DNA of 64,000 nt. Source: Sphingobium sp. CCH11-B1. GTDB lineage: Bacteria; Pseudomonadota; Alphaproteobacteria; Sphingomonadales; Sphingomonadaceae. The notes under the pieces are model-generated. The model searched no databases and was not told the origin of the DNA. It saw only the letters and a list, made by a program, of their open reading frames with translations. How positions within the stretch are numbered: position 1 is the first letter of the stretch; every line of letters starts with the position of its first letter. Below are positions 17,738-27,793 of this stretch, one piece after another. Both the position numbers and the translations under genes were made by a program. The stretch is from positions 1-64,000 of the forward strand of contig NZ_LSJY01000112.1 in NCBI RefSeq assembly GCF_001556865.1, written 5' to 3'.

Positions 17738-19300
17738 TCAGGCGTCGCGGCCGCCCGGCGTGTGCGCGCCCGGCATGGGCGGAACCGGCTGCGGCGGGAT
17801 GTCCTCGTCACGCTCATGCGTGTCGATGATGCCGCGCCCCACATAGCTGCGGCTACGGCTGTAGGCGAAATACACAACGAGGCCGACCGCCGCCCACCCC
17901 ACAAACATAAGCTTGGTTTCCGTACCCAGGCTGATGAACAGGTAGAGGCAGCCGATGATCGCGATCGGCGCGGTGATGTTGATCGCCGGGGTGCGGAACG
18001 GACGGGCGCGGCCCGCGTCGGTCTTGCGTAGCACCATGACCGCGATCGACACGGCGGCGAAGGCGAAGAGCGTGCCGGAGTTAGAGATATCGGCAAGAAT
18101 GCCGACCGGGAAGAAGGCGGCGAAGAGCGCGACGAAGATGCCGGTCAGGATCGTGATGACATGCGGCGTCTTGTAGGTCGGGTGGACCTTTGAGAACATC
18201 GCGGGCAGCAGGCCATCGCGGCTCATCACGAAAAAGATGCGGGTCTGGCCGAACATCATCATCAGGATGACCGAAGGCAGCGCAAGGCCGGCGGCAAGGC
18301 CTAGCAGGTTGCCGATCTGTGGCCAACCAATCTCGCGCAGGGTCCAGGCGAGCGCCTCCTTCGAGCAGGTGACAGCCTCGGTCCCGGCAGCGGCCAGCGC
18401 CGCGCACTGCTGCGACAGGGCGGCCGAACCGGGCGCGAGCGCTTCGCCGCCGGGGCCGAAAACAGGTTGCGCGCCTACGGTGCCGATGACGCCGGCTGCG
18501 ACCAGCATGTAGAAAATGGTGCAGATGCCAAGCGAGCCGATGAGGCCGATCGGCATGTTACGCTGCGGGTTCTTGGTCTCCTCCGCTGCGGTGGAGACGG
18601 CGTCGAAGCCGACATAGGCGAAGAAGATCGAGGCTGCCGCCGCCGATATTCCGGAAAAGCCGAGCGGGGCGAAGGGCGTGAAGCCGTCCATGTTCATGAC
18701 CGGCACGGACAGGACGATGAACAGCGTCAGCGCCGACACCTTGATGAGCACCAGTACCGCGTTGACGGTCGCGCTTTCCTTTGTGCCGATGACCAGCAGC
18801 CAGGTGACGAGCGCCGCGATCAGCATCGCGGGCAGGTTGACCATGCCACCGTCGAACGGCCCGCGCGTTAGCAGATCGGGTATGTCGATATGGAAGCTGT
18901 GTTCGAGCAGGCCGACGACGTAGCCGGACCAGCCAACCGACACCGCGCCCGCCGCCACCGCATATTCGAGGATCAGCGCCCAGCCCACCATCCAGGCGAT
19001 CAGTTCGCCCATGACGGCGTAGCTATAGGTGTAGGCAGAACCGGACACCGGCACCATCGCCGCCATCTCGGCATAGCAGAGCGCCGCCACCGCGCAGACG
19101 AAGCCGGCGATTACGAACGACAGCATCATGCCCGGCCCGGCCTTCTGCGCCGCCTCCGCCGTCAGCACGAAGATGCCGGTGCCGATGACGGCGCCAATGC
19201 CCAGCATGGTCAGCTGAAACGCCCCGAGCGACCGGTGGAGCGATTTTTTCTCGGCCGTCGCCAATATGGCGTCCAAAGGCTTGATGCGCCCGAAAATCAT
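17738..19300 (-). CDS. APC-family amino acid permease (cationic amino acid transporter type)
   Basis: 520 residues with about 12-14 membrane segments. The N-terminal block LTMLGIGAVIGTGIFVLT is the APC superfamily signature, and AALCYAEMAAMVPVSGSAYTYSYA matches the CAT (YfnA-like) subgroup. A periplasmic loop near residues 290-320 contains three Cys. It would import an amino acid with protons; the substrate is not predictable. It is convergent with the MFS gene and divergent from pgeF. Confidence 0.9.
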   Translation of the reverse strand: MIFGRIKPLDAILATAEKKSLHRSLGAFQLTMLGIGAVIGTGIFVLTAEAAQKAGPGMMLSFVIAGFVCAVAALCYAEMAAMVPVSGSAYTYSYAVMGELIAWMVGWALILEYAVAAGAVSVGWSGYVVGLLEHSFHIDIPDLLTRGPFDGGMVNLPAMLIAALVTWLLVIGTKESATVNAVLVLIKVSALTLFIVLSVPVMNMDGFTPFAPLGFSGISAAAASIFFAYVGFDAVSTAAEETKNPQRNMPIGLIGSLGICTIFYMLVAAGVIGTVGAQPVFGPGGEALAPGSAALSQQCAALAAAGTEAVTCSKEALAWTLREIGWPQIGNLLGLAAGLALPSVILMMMFGQTRIFFVMSRDGLLPAMFSKVHPTYKTPHVITILTGIFVALFAAFFPVGILADISNSGTLFAFAAVSIAVMVLRKTDAGRARPFRTPAINITAPIAIIGCLYLFISLGTETKLMFVGWAAVGLVVYFAYSRSRSYVGRGIIDTHERDEDIPPQPVPPMPGAHTPGGRDA

Positions 19301-19463
19301 GAATGATGCCCTTTATGCTCTTTGCTGTGCGCGGACGGCCAAGCTGCCCGCCCCCTCTGCGCTATGGGACCGGAGACTATCGCCTAATCCGCCATGCGCA
19401 AGTATGTTGCGTGTCTGCGACATGCTCGTCCAAAGGGGGATCGGACGAAATAGGGACGGGACG

Positions 19464-20225
19464 ATGATCGAATTGCTGCGGACACCCCTGCTTGCGGACC
19501 TGCCGCATGGCTTTGCCGGCCGCCGGGGCGGCGTATCGACCGGTGTCCACGCGGGCCTCAATGTCGGGCTGGGATCGGAAGACGAGCGGGAGGCAGTGCT
19601 GCGCAACCGCGATCTGGCGCGCGACGCCCTGCTGCCCGGCACCAGCCTGGTCACCGTGCGGCAGGTGCATTCGGCGGACGTGGTTACAGTGACGCAGGCG
19701 ATCGCAGAGGACCAGCGCCCTGCGGCCGATGCCATGGTGACCGACCGGCCCGCCATGGTGCTGGGCATCCTGACTGCCGATTGCGTGCCGGTACTGTTCG
19801 CTGACGGGCATGCCGGCATCGTTGGCGCGGCCCATGCCGGATGGAAGGGTGCGATCGGCGGCGTGACCGACGCCACCATAGGGGCGATGGTGGCGCTCGG
19901 CGCGCAGGTGGACCGGATTGCCTGCGCGATCGGCCCATGCATCGGCCGCGCCTCCTATGAGGTGACGGACGCGTTCGCGGCTCGATTCGAGGCGGAGGAC
20001 CGGGCCAATGAGCGCTTCTTCACGCCGGGTCGGGCGGGGCATTGCCAGTTCGACATCGCCGCCTATGTCGCCGCACGACTGGCCCAGGCTGGCATTGAGC
20101 GGATCGCGATGCTGGACGAAGACACCTACAGCCAGCCGGACCGCTTCTACAGCTATCGGCGGTCATGCCACCGCGGCGAAAGCGATTATGGGCGGCAGAT
20201 TTCAATGATCGCGCTGCCGGCCTGA
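19464..20225 (+). CDS. pgeF: Peptidoglycan editing factor / laccase-domain protein (YfiH)
   Basis: 253 residues from the ATG at 19464; longer in-frame extensions read into the promoter region. The zinc-site residues of the family are in VRQVHSAD, LTADCVPVLF and AAHAGWKGA. The family has polyphenol oxidase and purine-nucleoside activities in some members, and in E. coli prevents misincorporation of L-Ser in peptidoglycan precursors. It is cytosolic and monocistronic here. Confidence 0.92.
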   Translation: MIELLRTPLLADLPHGFAGRRGGVSTGVHAGLNVGLGSEDEREAVLRNRDLARDALLPGTSLVTVRQVHSADVVTVTQAIAEDQRPAADAMVTDRPAMVLGILTADCVPVLFADGHAGIVGAAHAGWKGAIGGVTDATIGAMVALGAQVDRIACAIGPCIGRASYEVTDAFAARFEAEDRANERFFTPGRAGHCQFDIAAYVAARLAQAGIERIAMLDEDTYSQPDRFYSYRRSCHRGESDYGRQISMIALPA

Positions 20226-20512
20226 CGCTGCGCACCTGGCGTTAGAAGACAGATTGCAGATGCGCGGCTCCAAGGGCGCGCTACCCTTCTTTTGCACCGG
20301 GATATTCTGAGTGGCAGCGCATGCGCAAAAATCATCATATGTCCGGCACTTTTGATGACATTCTTGCGGTCAGGCCGGATATCACAGGCTTTCTGATAAG
20401 AATATTCGGGCGTGAATGCTATTCTTGCATCAAACGTCCAGCAACGCCGCCGCCTTGCGACGCGGCAGGACGATGACCCTGCATGCACAGGAATTGCCGA
20501 GAGGATGCCATC
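20226..20512. promoter_or_regulatory. Leader region of the tyrosine-catabolism operon
   Basis: 287 bases with no gene. It contains a 10-bp palindrome GCGCATGCGC at 20317-20326 and an AT-rich stretch (20327-20430) where the operon promoter most likely lies. No specific regulator site can be named. Confidence 0.4.
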
Positions 20513-21604
20513 ATGACCAGCCCAGACAATCCCATCGGCCTCGACGGCTTCGAGTTCGTGGAATTCAGTGCGCCGGAGAAGGGCCTGCTGGAACCCGTCT
20601 TTGCCGCCATGGGCTTCACCCTGATCGCGCGCCACCGTTCCAAGGACGTGCAGCTGTGGCGGCAAGGCGGCATCAACCTCATCGCCAATTACGAACAACG
20701 CAGCCCCGCCGCCTATTTCGCCGCCGAGCATGGGGCGTCCGCCTGCGGCATGGGATGGCGGGTCAAGGACGCGAAGAAAGCCTATGAACTCGCCATCGAA
20801 CGCGGCGCGGAGCCGGTGGAGGTCCGCACCGGGCCGATGGAGCTGCGCCTGCCCGCCGTGCGCGGCATCGGCGGGTCGATCATCTACCTGATCGACCGAT
20901 ACGAAGATGAGAATGGCGGCCTGTCGATCTACGACATCGATTTCGTGTACGAACCGGGCGTCGACCGGCATCCGCAAGGCGCAGGCTTCAGGATCATCGA
21001 TCACCTGACCCACAATGTCTATGGTGGTCGCATGGCGCACTGGGCGAGCTTCTACGAGCGCGTCTTCGGCTTCCGCGAAATCCGCTATTTCGACATCAAG
21101 GGCGAGTATACCGGCCTCACGAGCAAGGCGATGACAGCGCCCGACGGCAAGATCCGCATTCCGCTCAACGAAGAGGGCAAGGCCGGCGGCGGCCAGATCG
21201 AGGAGTTCCTGCGCGCCTATAATGGCGAGGGTATCCAGCATATCGCGCTGCTGTGCGACGATTTGATCGCTGCATGGGACAAGCTCAAAGCACTGGGCGT
21301 GCCGCTCATGGCCGCGCCGCCCGCCACCTATTATGAGATGCTGGACGAGCGCCTCCCCGGCCATGGCGAACCGGTGGGCGAATTGCAGGCGCGCGGCATC
21401 CTGCTCGACGGATCGACGCAGGACGGCGACCCCCGCCTCCTCCTCCAGATTTTCGCGCAGCCGCAGATCGGCCCGGTGTTCTTCGAATTCATCCAGCGCA
21501 AAAAGGACGAGGGCTTTGGCGAAGGCAATTTCACCGCGCTGTTCCAGAGCATCGAGCGCGACCAGTTGCAGCGCGGCGCGTTGAATGTCGGAGAACCGGC
21601 ATGA
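20513..21604 (+). CDS. hppD: 4-hydroxyphenylpyruvate dioxygenase
   Basis: 363 residues from the ATG at 20513. Two VOC-fold halves are present and the iron ligands are seen as His in IIDHLTHNV, His in GIQHIALL and Glu in VFFEFIQRK. The enzyme converts 4-hydroxyphenylpyruvate to homogentisate in tyrosine degradation. The stop overlaps the next start by ATGA. Homogentisate dioxygenase and maleylacetoacetate isomerase are not in the window. Confidence 0.95.
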   Translation: MTSPDNPIGLDGFEFVEFSAPEKGLLEPVFAAMGFTLIARHRSKDVQLWRQGGINLIANYEQRSPAAYFAAEHGASACGMGWRVKDAKKAYELAIERGAEPVEVRTGPMELRLPAVRGIGGSIIYLIDRYEDENGGLSIYDIDFVYEPGVDRHPQGAGFRIIDHLTHNVYGGRMAHWASFYERVFGFREIRYFDIKGEYTGLTSKAMTAPDGKIRIPLNEEGKAGGGQIEEFLRAYNGEGIQHIALLCDDLIAAWDKLKALGVPLMAAPPATYYEMLDERLPGHGEPVGELQARGILLDGSTQDGDPRLLLQIFAQPQIGPVFFEFIQRKKDEGFGEGNFTALFQSIERDQLQRGALNVGEPA

Positions 21605-22149
21605 GCACGGCCGCGCCGAAACTAAAGCGCATCCACCATGTCGCCTATCGCTGCAACGACGCGAAGGAGACGGTGGAGTGGTACGAGCGCGTATTGGGCA
21701 TGACTTACATGACAGCGTTTGCCGAGGATAAGGTGCCCTCCACGGGGGAGGACGACCCGTACATGCATGTCTTCCTCGATTGCGGCGGGGGCAATGTGCT
21801 GGCCTTCTTCGAATTGCCGAACCAGCCGGCGATGGGGCGCGACCCCAATACCCCGGCCTGGGTGCAGCATCTCGCCTTCGAGGTGGAGGATGAGGCTGCG
21901 CTGCTGGCCGCCAAGGCGCATGTCGAGGCGCAGGGCATCGACGTGCTCGGCCCGACCTTCCATGGCGTGTTCCGATCGATCTATTTCTTCGATCCCAATG
22001 GCCACCGCGTCGAACTCGCCTGCAATATCGGGACGGACGAGCAATATGCTGAGCTCAAGCGGGTCGCGCCGCTGATGCTGGAGGAATGGAGCCAGACCAG
22101 GCGCGCGCCCCGCCACGCCGAATGGCTGCACAAGGATCCCGACGCATGA
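21601..22149 (+). CDS. VOC (glyoxalase-fold) family protein
   Basis: 182 residues. It starts with [24 protein letters not shown] and later has [10 protein letters not shown] and [14 protein letters not shown], the paired beta-alpha-beta-beta-beta modules of VOC metalloenzymes with His and Glu ligands. It is overlapped by hppD and by the following FAH-family gene (ATGA on both sides), so it probably acts in the same aromatic pathway. Its reaction is not known; dioxygenase, isomerase or hydrolase roles all occur in the superfamily. Confidence 0.85.
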   Translation: MSTAAPKLKRIHHVAYRCNDAKETVEWYERVLGMTYMTAFAEDKVPSTGEDDPYMHVFLDCGGGNVLAFFELPNQPAMGRDPNTPAWVQHLAFEVEDEAALLAAKAHVEAQGIDVLGPTFHGVFRSIYFFDPNGHRVELACNIGTDEQYAELKRVAPLMLEEWSQTRRAPRHAEWLHKDPDA

Positions 22150-23150
22150 AGCTCGCCAGCCTGAAGCATGGGCGCGACGGTCGTCTGATCGTCGTGTCGG
22201 ACGATCTTTCCCGATATGTCGGGGCAGGAGCAGTTGCCTCCACCTTGCAGGCGGCGTTGGACGACTGGGCTGCTGTCGAGCCGAAGCTGAGGGAACTGGC
22301 CGACGATCTGGCAAGTGGATCGGTCGCGGGCGCGCCGCTCGATGCCACGGCGCTCGCTGCCCCGCTGCCGCGCGCCTATCAATGGGCGGACGGCTCCGCT
22401 TATGTGAACCATGTCGAACTGGTCCGCCGGGCGCGCGGGGCCGAGCTGCCTGAAAGTTTCTGGCACGATCCGCTCGTCTATCAGGGTGGCTCCGACAGAT
22501 TTCTCGGGCCGTGCGACGCCATCCCGCTCGCCGACGAGGCCTGGGGCTGTGACATGGAGGCCGAGGTGGTTGTCGTTACCGACGATGTGCCGCAGGGCGT
22601 GTCGCCGGAAGACGCGCGCGGCCTTATCCGGCTTGTCGGTCTCGTCAATGACGTGTCGCTGCGCAACCTCATCCCCGGCGAACTGGCCAAAGGGTTCGGC
22701 TTTTATCAGTCCAAGCCCGCGAGCGCGCTGTCGCCCGTCTTCGTGACGCCCGACGCGCTGGGCGATCGATGGCAGCACGGAAAGCTGCATGGCGGCCTCA
22801 ATGTCGATCTCAATGGCAAGCCCTTCGGGCGCGCCAATGCAGGCGTTGACATGACATTCGATTTCGGGACGCTGATCGCGCATCTCGCCAAGACCCGTTC
22901 TCTTGGCGCCGGGACGATCGTGGGATCAGGCACCGTCTCCAACCGCGATGCCGATGGAGGGCCCGGAAAGCCCGTGGCCGATGGCGGCCGGGGCTATAGC
23001 TGCATCGCCGAAGTGCGGATGGTCGAGACGATTCGCGATGGCGCGCCGGCAACGCCTTTTCTCAGGCATGGCGACAAGGTTCGCATCTGGATGGACGATG
23101 AGCGGGGCATGTCGATCTTTGGAGCGATCGATCAGAGGGTTCGTCCCTGA
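22146..23150 (+). CDS. Fumarylacetoacetate hydrolase family protein
   Basis: 334 residues from the ATG at 22146. The FAH-type core is visible in the metal-site region WGCDMEAEVVVVTDD, in GLVNDVSLRNL and in the C-terminal GAGTIVGSGTVSN. The context after hppD indicates cleavage of fumarylacetoacetate to fumarate and acetoacetate, the last step of homogentisate breakdown. The sequence resembles the bacterial single-domain form with an N-terminal extension. It is the last gene of the three-gene operon. Confidence 0.88.
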   Translation: MKLASLKHGRDGRLIVVSDDLSRYVGAGAVASTLQAALDDWAAVEPKLRELADDLASGSVAGAPLDATALAAPLPRAYQWADGSAYVNHVELVRRARGAELPESFWHDPLVYQGGSDRFLGPCDAIPLADEAWGCDMEAEVVVVTDDVPQGVSPEDARGLIRLVGLVNDVSLRNLIPGELAKGFGFYQSKPASALSPVFVTPDALGDRWQHGKLHGGLNVDLNGKPFGRANAGVDMTFDFGTLIAHLAKTRSLGAGTIVGSGTVSNRDADGGPGKPVADGGRGYSCIAEVRMVETIRDGAPATPFLRHGDKVRIWMDDERGMSIFGAIDQRVRP

Positions 23151-23295
23151 GGCTCAGGCATTTGATGTCTTGGAGGCCCGCGGCCGTCGCAAGATAATAT
23201 TCGGCTCTCTCATATGAAATGCAGCCGCGATTTACCCTTCGGTAATGACGTTTGGGCTAGGTCTGCCGGACCAGGTCAGGCTTGAGGGGGTTCCC

Positions 23296-23769
23296 GTGTC
23301 GTCGGTTGTGCATAGTGCCAGGAGTTTCGATCGCCGCGCGGACATGCGCTTGAGCATCGATCGACCCGCCGTGCTGCGCACGGAAGAGCGGGTCTATGAG
23401 ATCCGCGTCGACGATCTGACGCGCAACGGGTGCCGAATCACTTCTGACGTCGACTTGCAGGTCGATACCGTCGTGACGCTTGGCTTTGCCGGTGTAGGCC
23501 AGAGCCGCGCCCAGATCGTCCGCCGGGAGGAGCTTGGCGATGCGTTCGTCTATGGCTGCTATTTCGAACAGCCGCTTCCGTCCGGTGCGGTGACGGCATC
23601 GACGCGCAACAATATCGGCCGATTGGCCAACGAAGGCCGGACCACCGACGCTTTCTCTCCGGCGGAGGTGAAGCTCGGAGCGCGGCACCGCATGCTGCTG
23701 ATCCTAGGCATTTCCAGCGCCTTGTGGGCGGCCATAGCCGGCGGCGTGTTGGTCTTCCTGATCGTTTGA
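23296..23769 (+). CDS. PilZ domain protein with C-terminal membrane anchor
   Basis: 157 residues from a GTG at 23296 that has a GGGGG run seven bases upstream; a longer form from 23245 is possible. The PilZ c-di-GMP site is suggested by FDRRADMRLS (RxxxR-like) and LTRNGCRI (a variant of D/N-x-S-x-x-G). The last 22 residues form a membrane helix (LILGISSALWAAIAGGVLVFL). It likely senses c-di-GMP at the inner membrane. It lies just before the EPS locus, and c-di-GMP commonly controls EPS, but a direct link is inference. Confidence 0.75.
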   Translation: MSSVVHSARSFDRRADMRLSIDRPAVLRTEERVYEIRVDDLTRNGCRITSDVDLQVDTVVTLGFAGVGQSRAQIVRREELGDAFVYGCYFEQPLPSGAVTASTRNNIGRLANEGRTTDAFSPAEVKLGARHRMLLILGISSALWAAIAGGVLVFLIV

Positions 23770-23946
23770 AGGCCACCCGCGCAAGCGACGTTCGTTACGA
23801 AGACCGTAACGCATCCTCGCCGGGCGCGATTGCAGGATCCTGTTCCAAATCGCTCCGCACGAGCCGCAGCCGATCACAATAATTATAGTCTCCGCTCTGC
23901 GATGACGGTATCGAGGCGCGTCACGAAGCGGAGCGAGTAACCCTGG

Positions 23947-25113
23947 ATGAAAATCGCAGTTTTTGGCTTGGGCTATGTGGGCCTCTCGAACGCCGTCTTG
24001 CTGGCCCAGCATAATGAGGTGGTGGCGGTCGATATTTCGCAGGACCGCGTCGACAAGCTGAACGCGCGCCAGTCGCCCATCATCGATGCGGAACTGGAGG
24101 ATTTCCTGGCCAATCGTCCGCTCAATCTGCGCGCCACGACCGACGCGCAGGACGCGTTGGCCGGTGCCGACTTCGCGATCGTGGCGACGCCCACCAATTA
24201 TGATGTCGACACCAACAAGTTCGACACCAGCTCCGTGCAGGCCGTCATCGCCACCGCGATCCGCGCCAATCCCGATGTGACGGTGGTCGTCAAATCGACC
24301 ATCCCGGTGGGATTCGTGGACGATGTGCGAGCCAGCCTTGGCACGACGCAGGTCGTCTTCAGCCCTGAATTTCTCCGCGAAGGCCGGGCGCTTTATGACA
24401 ATCTGCATCCGTCTCGAATCATCGTGGGCGAACGATCGGAGCGCGCGCGCATCTTCGCCGATCTGCTGCTGCGGGGCGCGGAGAAGAAGGATGTCGATGT
24501 CCTGTTCACAGACGCCCGCGAAGCAGAGGCCATCAAGCTGTTCGCCAACACCTACCTCGCCATGCGCGTGGCCTTCTTCAACGAACTGGACAGCTATGCC
24601 ATCGCCGGCGGCATGGATACCCGCCAGATCATCGAAGGGGTGAGCCTGGACCCCCGCATCGGGCCGCATTATAATAATCCGAGCTTCGGCTATGGCGGCT
24701 ATTGCCTGCCCAAGGACACCAAGCAACTGCTCGCAAACTACGCGCAGGTGCCACAGAATCTGATCCATGCGATCGTCGAGGCGAACCGTACGCGCAAGGA
24801 TTTCCTTGCGGAGCAGATTATTGCCCGGCGGCCCCACACAGTGGGCGTGTTCCGCCTGGTGATGAAGGCGGGATCGGACAATTTCCGCCAATCCTCGATC
24901 CAGGGCATCATGAAGCGGATCAAGGCCAAGGGCATTTCGGTCATCGTATATGAACCCGCGCTGTCAGAAAACGACTTCTTCGGATCGCCGGTGATACCCG
25001 ATCTCGACGGCTTCCTTCAAAAAGCGGATGTCATCATCGCCAACCGCATGACGGCGGAACTGGAGCCGGCACGGGAGAAGGTATTCACGCGCGATATCTT
25101 CGGTTCCGACTGA
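23947..25113 (+). CDS. ugd: UDP-glucose 6-dehydrogenase
   Basis: 388 residues, the short bacterial form. The Rossmann motif is [11 protein letters not shown] at the N-terminus and the catalytic Cys is in [15 protein letters not shown]. It oxidises UDP-glucose to UDP-glucuronate with two NAD+. Its place at the edge of the EPS locus suggests it supplies UDP-GlcA for the glycosyltransferase pair at 38291-39231. It appears monocistronic with a 177-base upstream region. Confidence 0.95.
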   Translation: MKIAVFGLGYVGLSNAVLLAQHNEVVAVDISQDRVDKLNARQSPIIDAELEDFLANRPLNLRATTDAQDALAGADFAIVATPTNYDVDTNKFDTSSVQAVIATAIRANPDVTVVVKSTIPVGFVDDVRASLGTTQVVFSPEFLREGRALYDNLHPSRIIVGERSERARIFADLLLRGAEKKDVDVLFTDAREAEAIKLFANTYLAMRVAFFNELDSYAIAGGMDTRQIIEGVSLDPRIGPHYNNPSFGYGGYCLPKDTKQLLANYAQVPQNLIHAIVEANRTRKDFLAEQIIARRPHTVGVFRLVMKAGSDNFRQSSIQGIMKRIKAKGISVIVYEPALSENDFFGSPVIPDLDGFLQKADVIIANRMTAELEPAREKVFTRDIFGSD

Positions 25114-25194
25114 CCATCGTGGCGCTTCTTGGCAAAGCCACCGGCGGCGTCCCATATGATCAAGTCGAAGGCCTAAATTCCATGTGAGCGGTTC

Positions 25195-26001
25195 ATGTTC
25201 AGCCTGTTGTCGAGAAAGGGAAAAGCCGGCGATACAAGGCCACCGAGAGGCGGGCTTGGACGGACCTACGCCATTGGGGACGTTCATGGGCGGTTCGACC
25301 TGTTCGTCGGGATGCTCCGGCTGATCGAAGACGATCTTGCCAAGCGTCCCATCGACATCTTCAAGATCATATTCCTGGGCGACCTGATCGACCGCGGTCC
25401 GCAATCAGCGGATATCATCGAGCTGGCCGAGGCCCTGTCCCGTTCGACGTCGCATCTTCAGTTCCTCAAGGGCAATCATGAGGAACTGTTCCTGCGCGCC
25501 TTTGCGGGCGATGCACAAGCCGCCAGCTTCTTCTATTCCGTTGGCGGCCGCGAAACGCTGATGAGCTACGGTCTCGATTGCGCGGAAGGGGACGCAATGT
25601 CCGGCGAGCAGCTGGTTGCGTGGATGAAGCTCCACATTACCGATTCGCATATCAGGTTCATTTCCCGATTTGACGACATGATACAGTCGGGCGACTTCAT
25701 TTTCGTGCATGCCGGCATCAAGCCGCATGTTCCCCTGCATCGCCAGACCATCTCCGATCTTCGCTGGATCCGGAACGAATTCCTGAATTGCGAGACCCTG
25801 CACCCCGGCGTCATCGTCCATGGCCATTCGATCACCCAGGAAGTCGAGGAGCGGCCCAATCGCATCGGCATAGATACCGGCGCCTATTTCAGCGGGCGGC
25901 TGACCGCGATCGCGATCGAGGGGGACGACCGCTGGTATCTGACGGCCACCGACGACGCGGCGGTCACCACGGCTTCGGCCGAGACCGTCGAGACGCCCTG
26001 A
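25195..26001 (+). CDS. Metallophosphoesterase (PPP-type serine/threonine phosphatase-like)
   Basis: 268 residues. All PPP metal-site motifs are present: GDVHGRFD, GDLIDRGP, GNHEE, a later VHAGIKPH and VHGHS. This family includes bacterial Ser/Thr phosphatases and Ap4A hydrolases. It lies between ugd and the priming transferase gene on the same strand, but a clear terminator separates it from the latter. Similar genes are frequent in sphingomonad EPS loci; the substrate is unknown. Confidence 0.88.
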   Translation: MFSLLSRKGKAGDTRPPRGGLGRTYAIGDVHGRFDLFVGMLRLIEDDLAKRPIDIFKIIFLGDLIDRGPQSADIIELAEALSRSTSHLQFLKGNHEELFLRAFAGDAQAASFFYSVGGRETLMSYGLDCAEGDAMSGEQLVAWMKLHITDSHIRFISRFDDMIQSGDFIFVHAGIKPHVPLHRQTISDLRWIRNEFLNCETLHPGVIVHGHSITQEVEERPNRIGIDTGAYFSGRLTAIAIEGDDRWYLTATDDAAVTTASAETVETP

Positions 26002-26077
26002 ACGAAGGGGAGACGTTCCAGAGCGTCGCGACAGGGGATGCAGCGGGGCCGAAGTGCGAAGTCCCTTTCCCCTCGGT

Positions 26078-26097
26078 GCGCCGAAGCGGCGCTTTTT
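26078..26097 (+). terminator. Rho-independent terminator
   Basis: A 6-bp stem GCGCCG/CGGCGC (26078-26083 and 26087-26092) with an AAG loop is followed by TTTTT at 26093-26097. It lies 77 bases after the metallophosphoesterase stop. Confidence 0.85.
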
Positions 26098-26407
26098 AAC
26101 GATATATGAGGCACTTGCCCCTTCGCCAGCCTTGGCGGAGACATGTATGGCAACGCCAGTAACAGAGCGTTAGTTATTGTGCTGCAACGCAGCATGGGCT
26201 AGGAAAGAGACTGTCGATCATGTTAGGCGAGCAGAAATAGCGACGAAATGTGCATGACAAGCGGCGATTAACTTTTGTTCGCTACACTGCACACAAACGC
26301 ATGGTTCCATCCATCCCGTTGAACATCGGATTTTTTCAATGTTCTGAAAGACTATTGAAGAATTTCGTTGAAAAAACTTCCTTTCAGGCGCTGAGAAAGA
26401 AGAAACT
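26098..26407 (+). promoter_or_regulatory. AT-rich 310-base leader before the EPS priming transferase gene
   Basis: No gene is seen. Base composition is clearly more AT-rich than the surroundings, with several A/T tracts (for example TTTTTTCAATG near 26331 and GAAAAAACTT near 26369). This is the likely promoter and untranslated leader of the priming transferase gene. I cannot assign a specific operator. Confidence 0.45.
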
Positions 26408-27793
26408 GTGCTGGACGCTTGGCAAATGACCGGAGACGCGGGGAAGTCCGAGACAAGGTCCAAATGGGACCTGCGGTTACGCATGTATGTCATGTTGGCC
26501 GCGGTGGACGCCCTGGCGATATCGGCCAGTTTCTTGGCCGCATGCTATTTGCTCTACCTGCGTCAGCCCAGCGCCATGGCGTTCGAGCAGTTGGCGATGT
26601 TCATTCCGCTGTTCCTGATCATCGCCCACCTCAACCGATCCTATTCGACGCCCGCTATACATGACCGATGGGCGAGCGTGGGGCTTGCCGTCAATGCTCT
26701 GGTCCTGGCGGCCGGCGCGGTCATCTTGATGGCCTTCTTCATGAAGGTCAGCGCCGAATGGTCCAGGCTGACCTTCGTGGGCGGCGTATGCTTGTCGCTT
26801 ATCGCTGTCAGCGTATGCCGCTACATGCTTGTTCGCCATGCCCACCATATAGTGGGTAACGATCCCTATAATGTGATGCACATATTTGATGGAGTCGATC
26901 CGGGCGATACGGGCAGCCTGCGCGGAAAGTCGATCATATATTCGAGCGACATGCTCGACCCTGCAAGGCTCGATCCATCGACCTACGACCGGCTGGCCAA
27001 GGAAATCCGGCACGCCGACCGCGTGATCGTGCACTGCCCCGAAGCCAAGCGGAAGATATGGGCAAGGGTGCTGAAAGGGGCCAATGTGCAGGGCGAGGTA
27101 ATCGCGCCGGAACTGTCGGACCTGCAACCCCTGGGTATCGCGCAACGGGCCAACACACCGACGCTGATCGTGTCCCGCGGGCCGCTCGGCCTCAAGGACA
27201 GGCTGGTCAAGCGGGTATTCGACCTTGTCGTCGCGGGCAGCCTGCTGCTGTTGCTGGCGCCGATGCTGATCGTCGTCGCGCTCATCATCTTCTTGCAGGA
27301 TAGGGGCCCGATCTTCTTCGTGCAGATCCGCGTCGGCCGATCGAACCAGATGTTCCACATCTACAAGTTCCGCAGCATGTATGTGGAAAATTCGGATCTT
27401 GCAGGCAACCGTTCCGCCAGTCGCGGCGACGATCGCATCACGCCGTTCGGACGCTTCATCCGTGCGACCAGCATCGATGAAATCCCGCAGCTGCTCAACG
27501 TCATGAAGGGCGAGATGAGCATCGTCGGGCCACGCCCCCACGCCCTGGGTTCGATGGCCGAAAACAAGCTGTTCTGGCATATCGACGATCGCTACTGGCA
27601 TCGCCACATCATCAAGCCCGGCCTCACGGGCCTGGCGCAGGTGCGCGGCTATCGCGGGGCCACCATCGTCGAAAGCGATCTGGTGAACAGGCTGCAGTCG
27701 GACCTTGAATATGTGCAGAACTGGACGTTATGGCGTGACATCACGATCCTGGTGAGAACCGCCGGGGTGGTGCTGCACAAGAACGCCTATTGA
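26408..27793 (+). CDS. Undecaprenyl-phosphate glucose phosphotransferase (SpsB/GelB/WcaJ-like)
   Basis: 461 residues from a GTG at 26408 (an ATG at 26426 is the alternative). Five N-terminal membrane segments are followed by a cytosolic region and a C-terminal bacterial sugar transferase domain, with VKRVFDLVVAGSLLLLLAPML, KFRSMYVENSD, TSIDEIPQLLNVMKGEMSIVGPRP and HIIKPGLTGLAQVRGY. It transfers glucose 1-phosphate to undecaprenyl phosphate, the first step of EPS repeat-unit assembly. Length and sequence resemble sphingan priming enzymes. Confidence 0.9.
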   Translation: MLDAWQMTGDAGKSETRSKWDLRLRMYVMLAAVDALAISASFLAACYLLYLRQPSAMAFEQLAMFIPLFLIIAHLNRSYSTPAIHDRWASVGLAVNALVLAAGAVILMAFFMKVSAEWSRLTFVGGVCLSLIAVSVCRYMLVRHAHHIVGNDPYNVMHIFDGVDPGDTGSLRGKSIIYSSDMLDPARLDPSTYDRLAKEIRHADRVIVHCPEAKRKIWARVLKGANVQGEVIAPELSDLQPLGIAQRANTPTLIVSRGPLGLKDRLVKRVFDLVVAGSLLLLLAPMLIVVALIIFLQDRGPIFFVQIRVGRSNQMFHIYKFRSMYVENSDLAGNRSASRGDDRITPFGRFIRATSIDEIPQLLNVMKGEMSIVGPRPHALGSMAENKLFWHIDDRYWHRHIIKPGLTGLAQVRGYRGATIVESDLVNRLQSDLEYVQNWTLWRDITILVRTAGVVLHKNAY

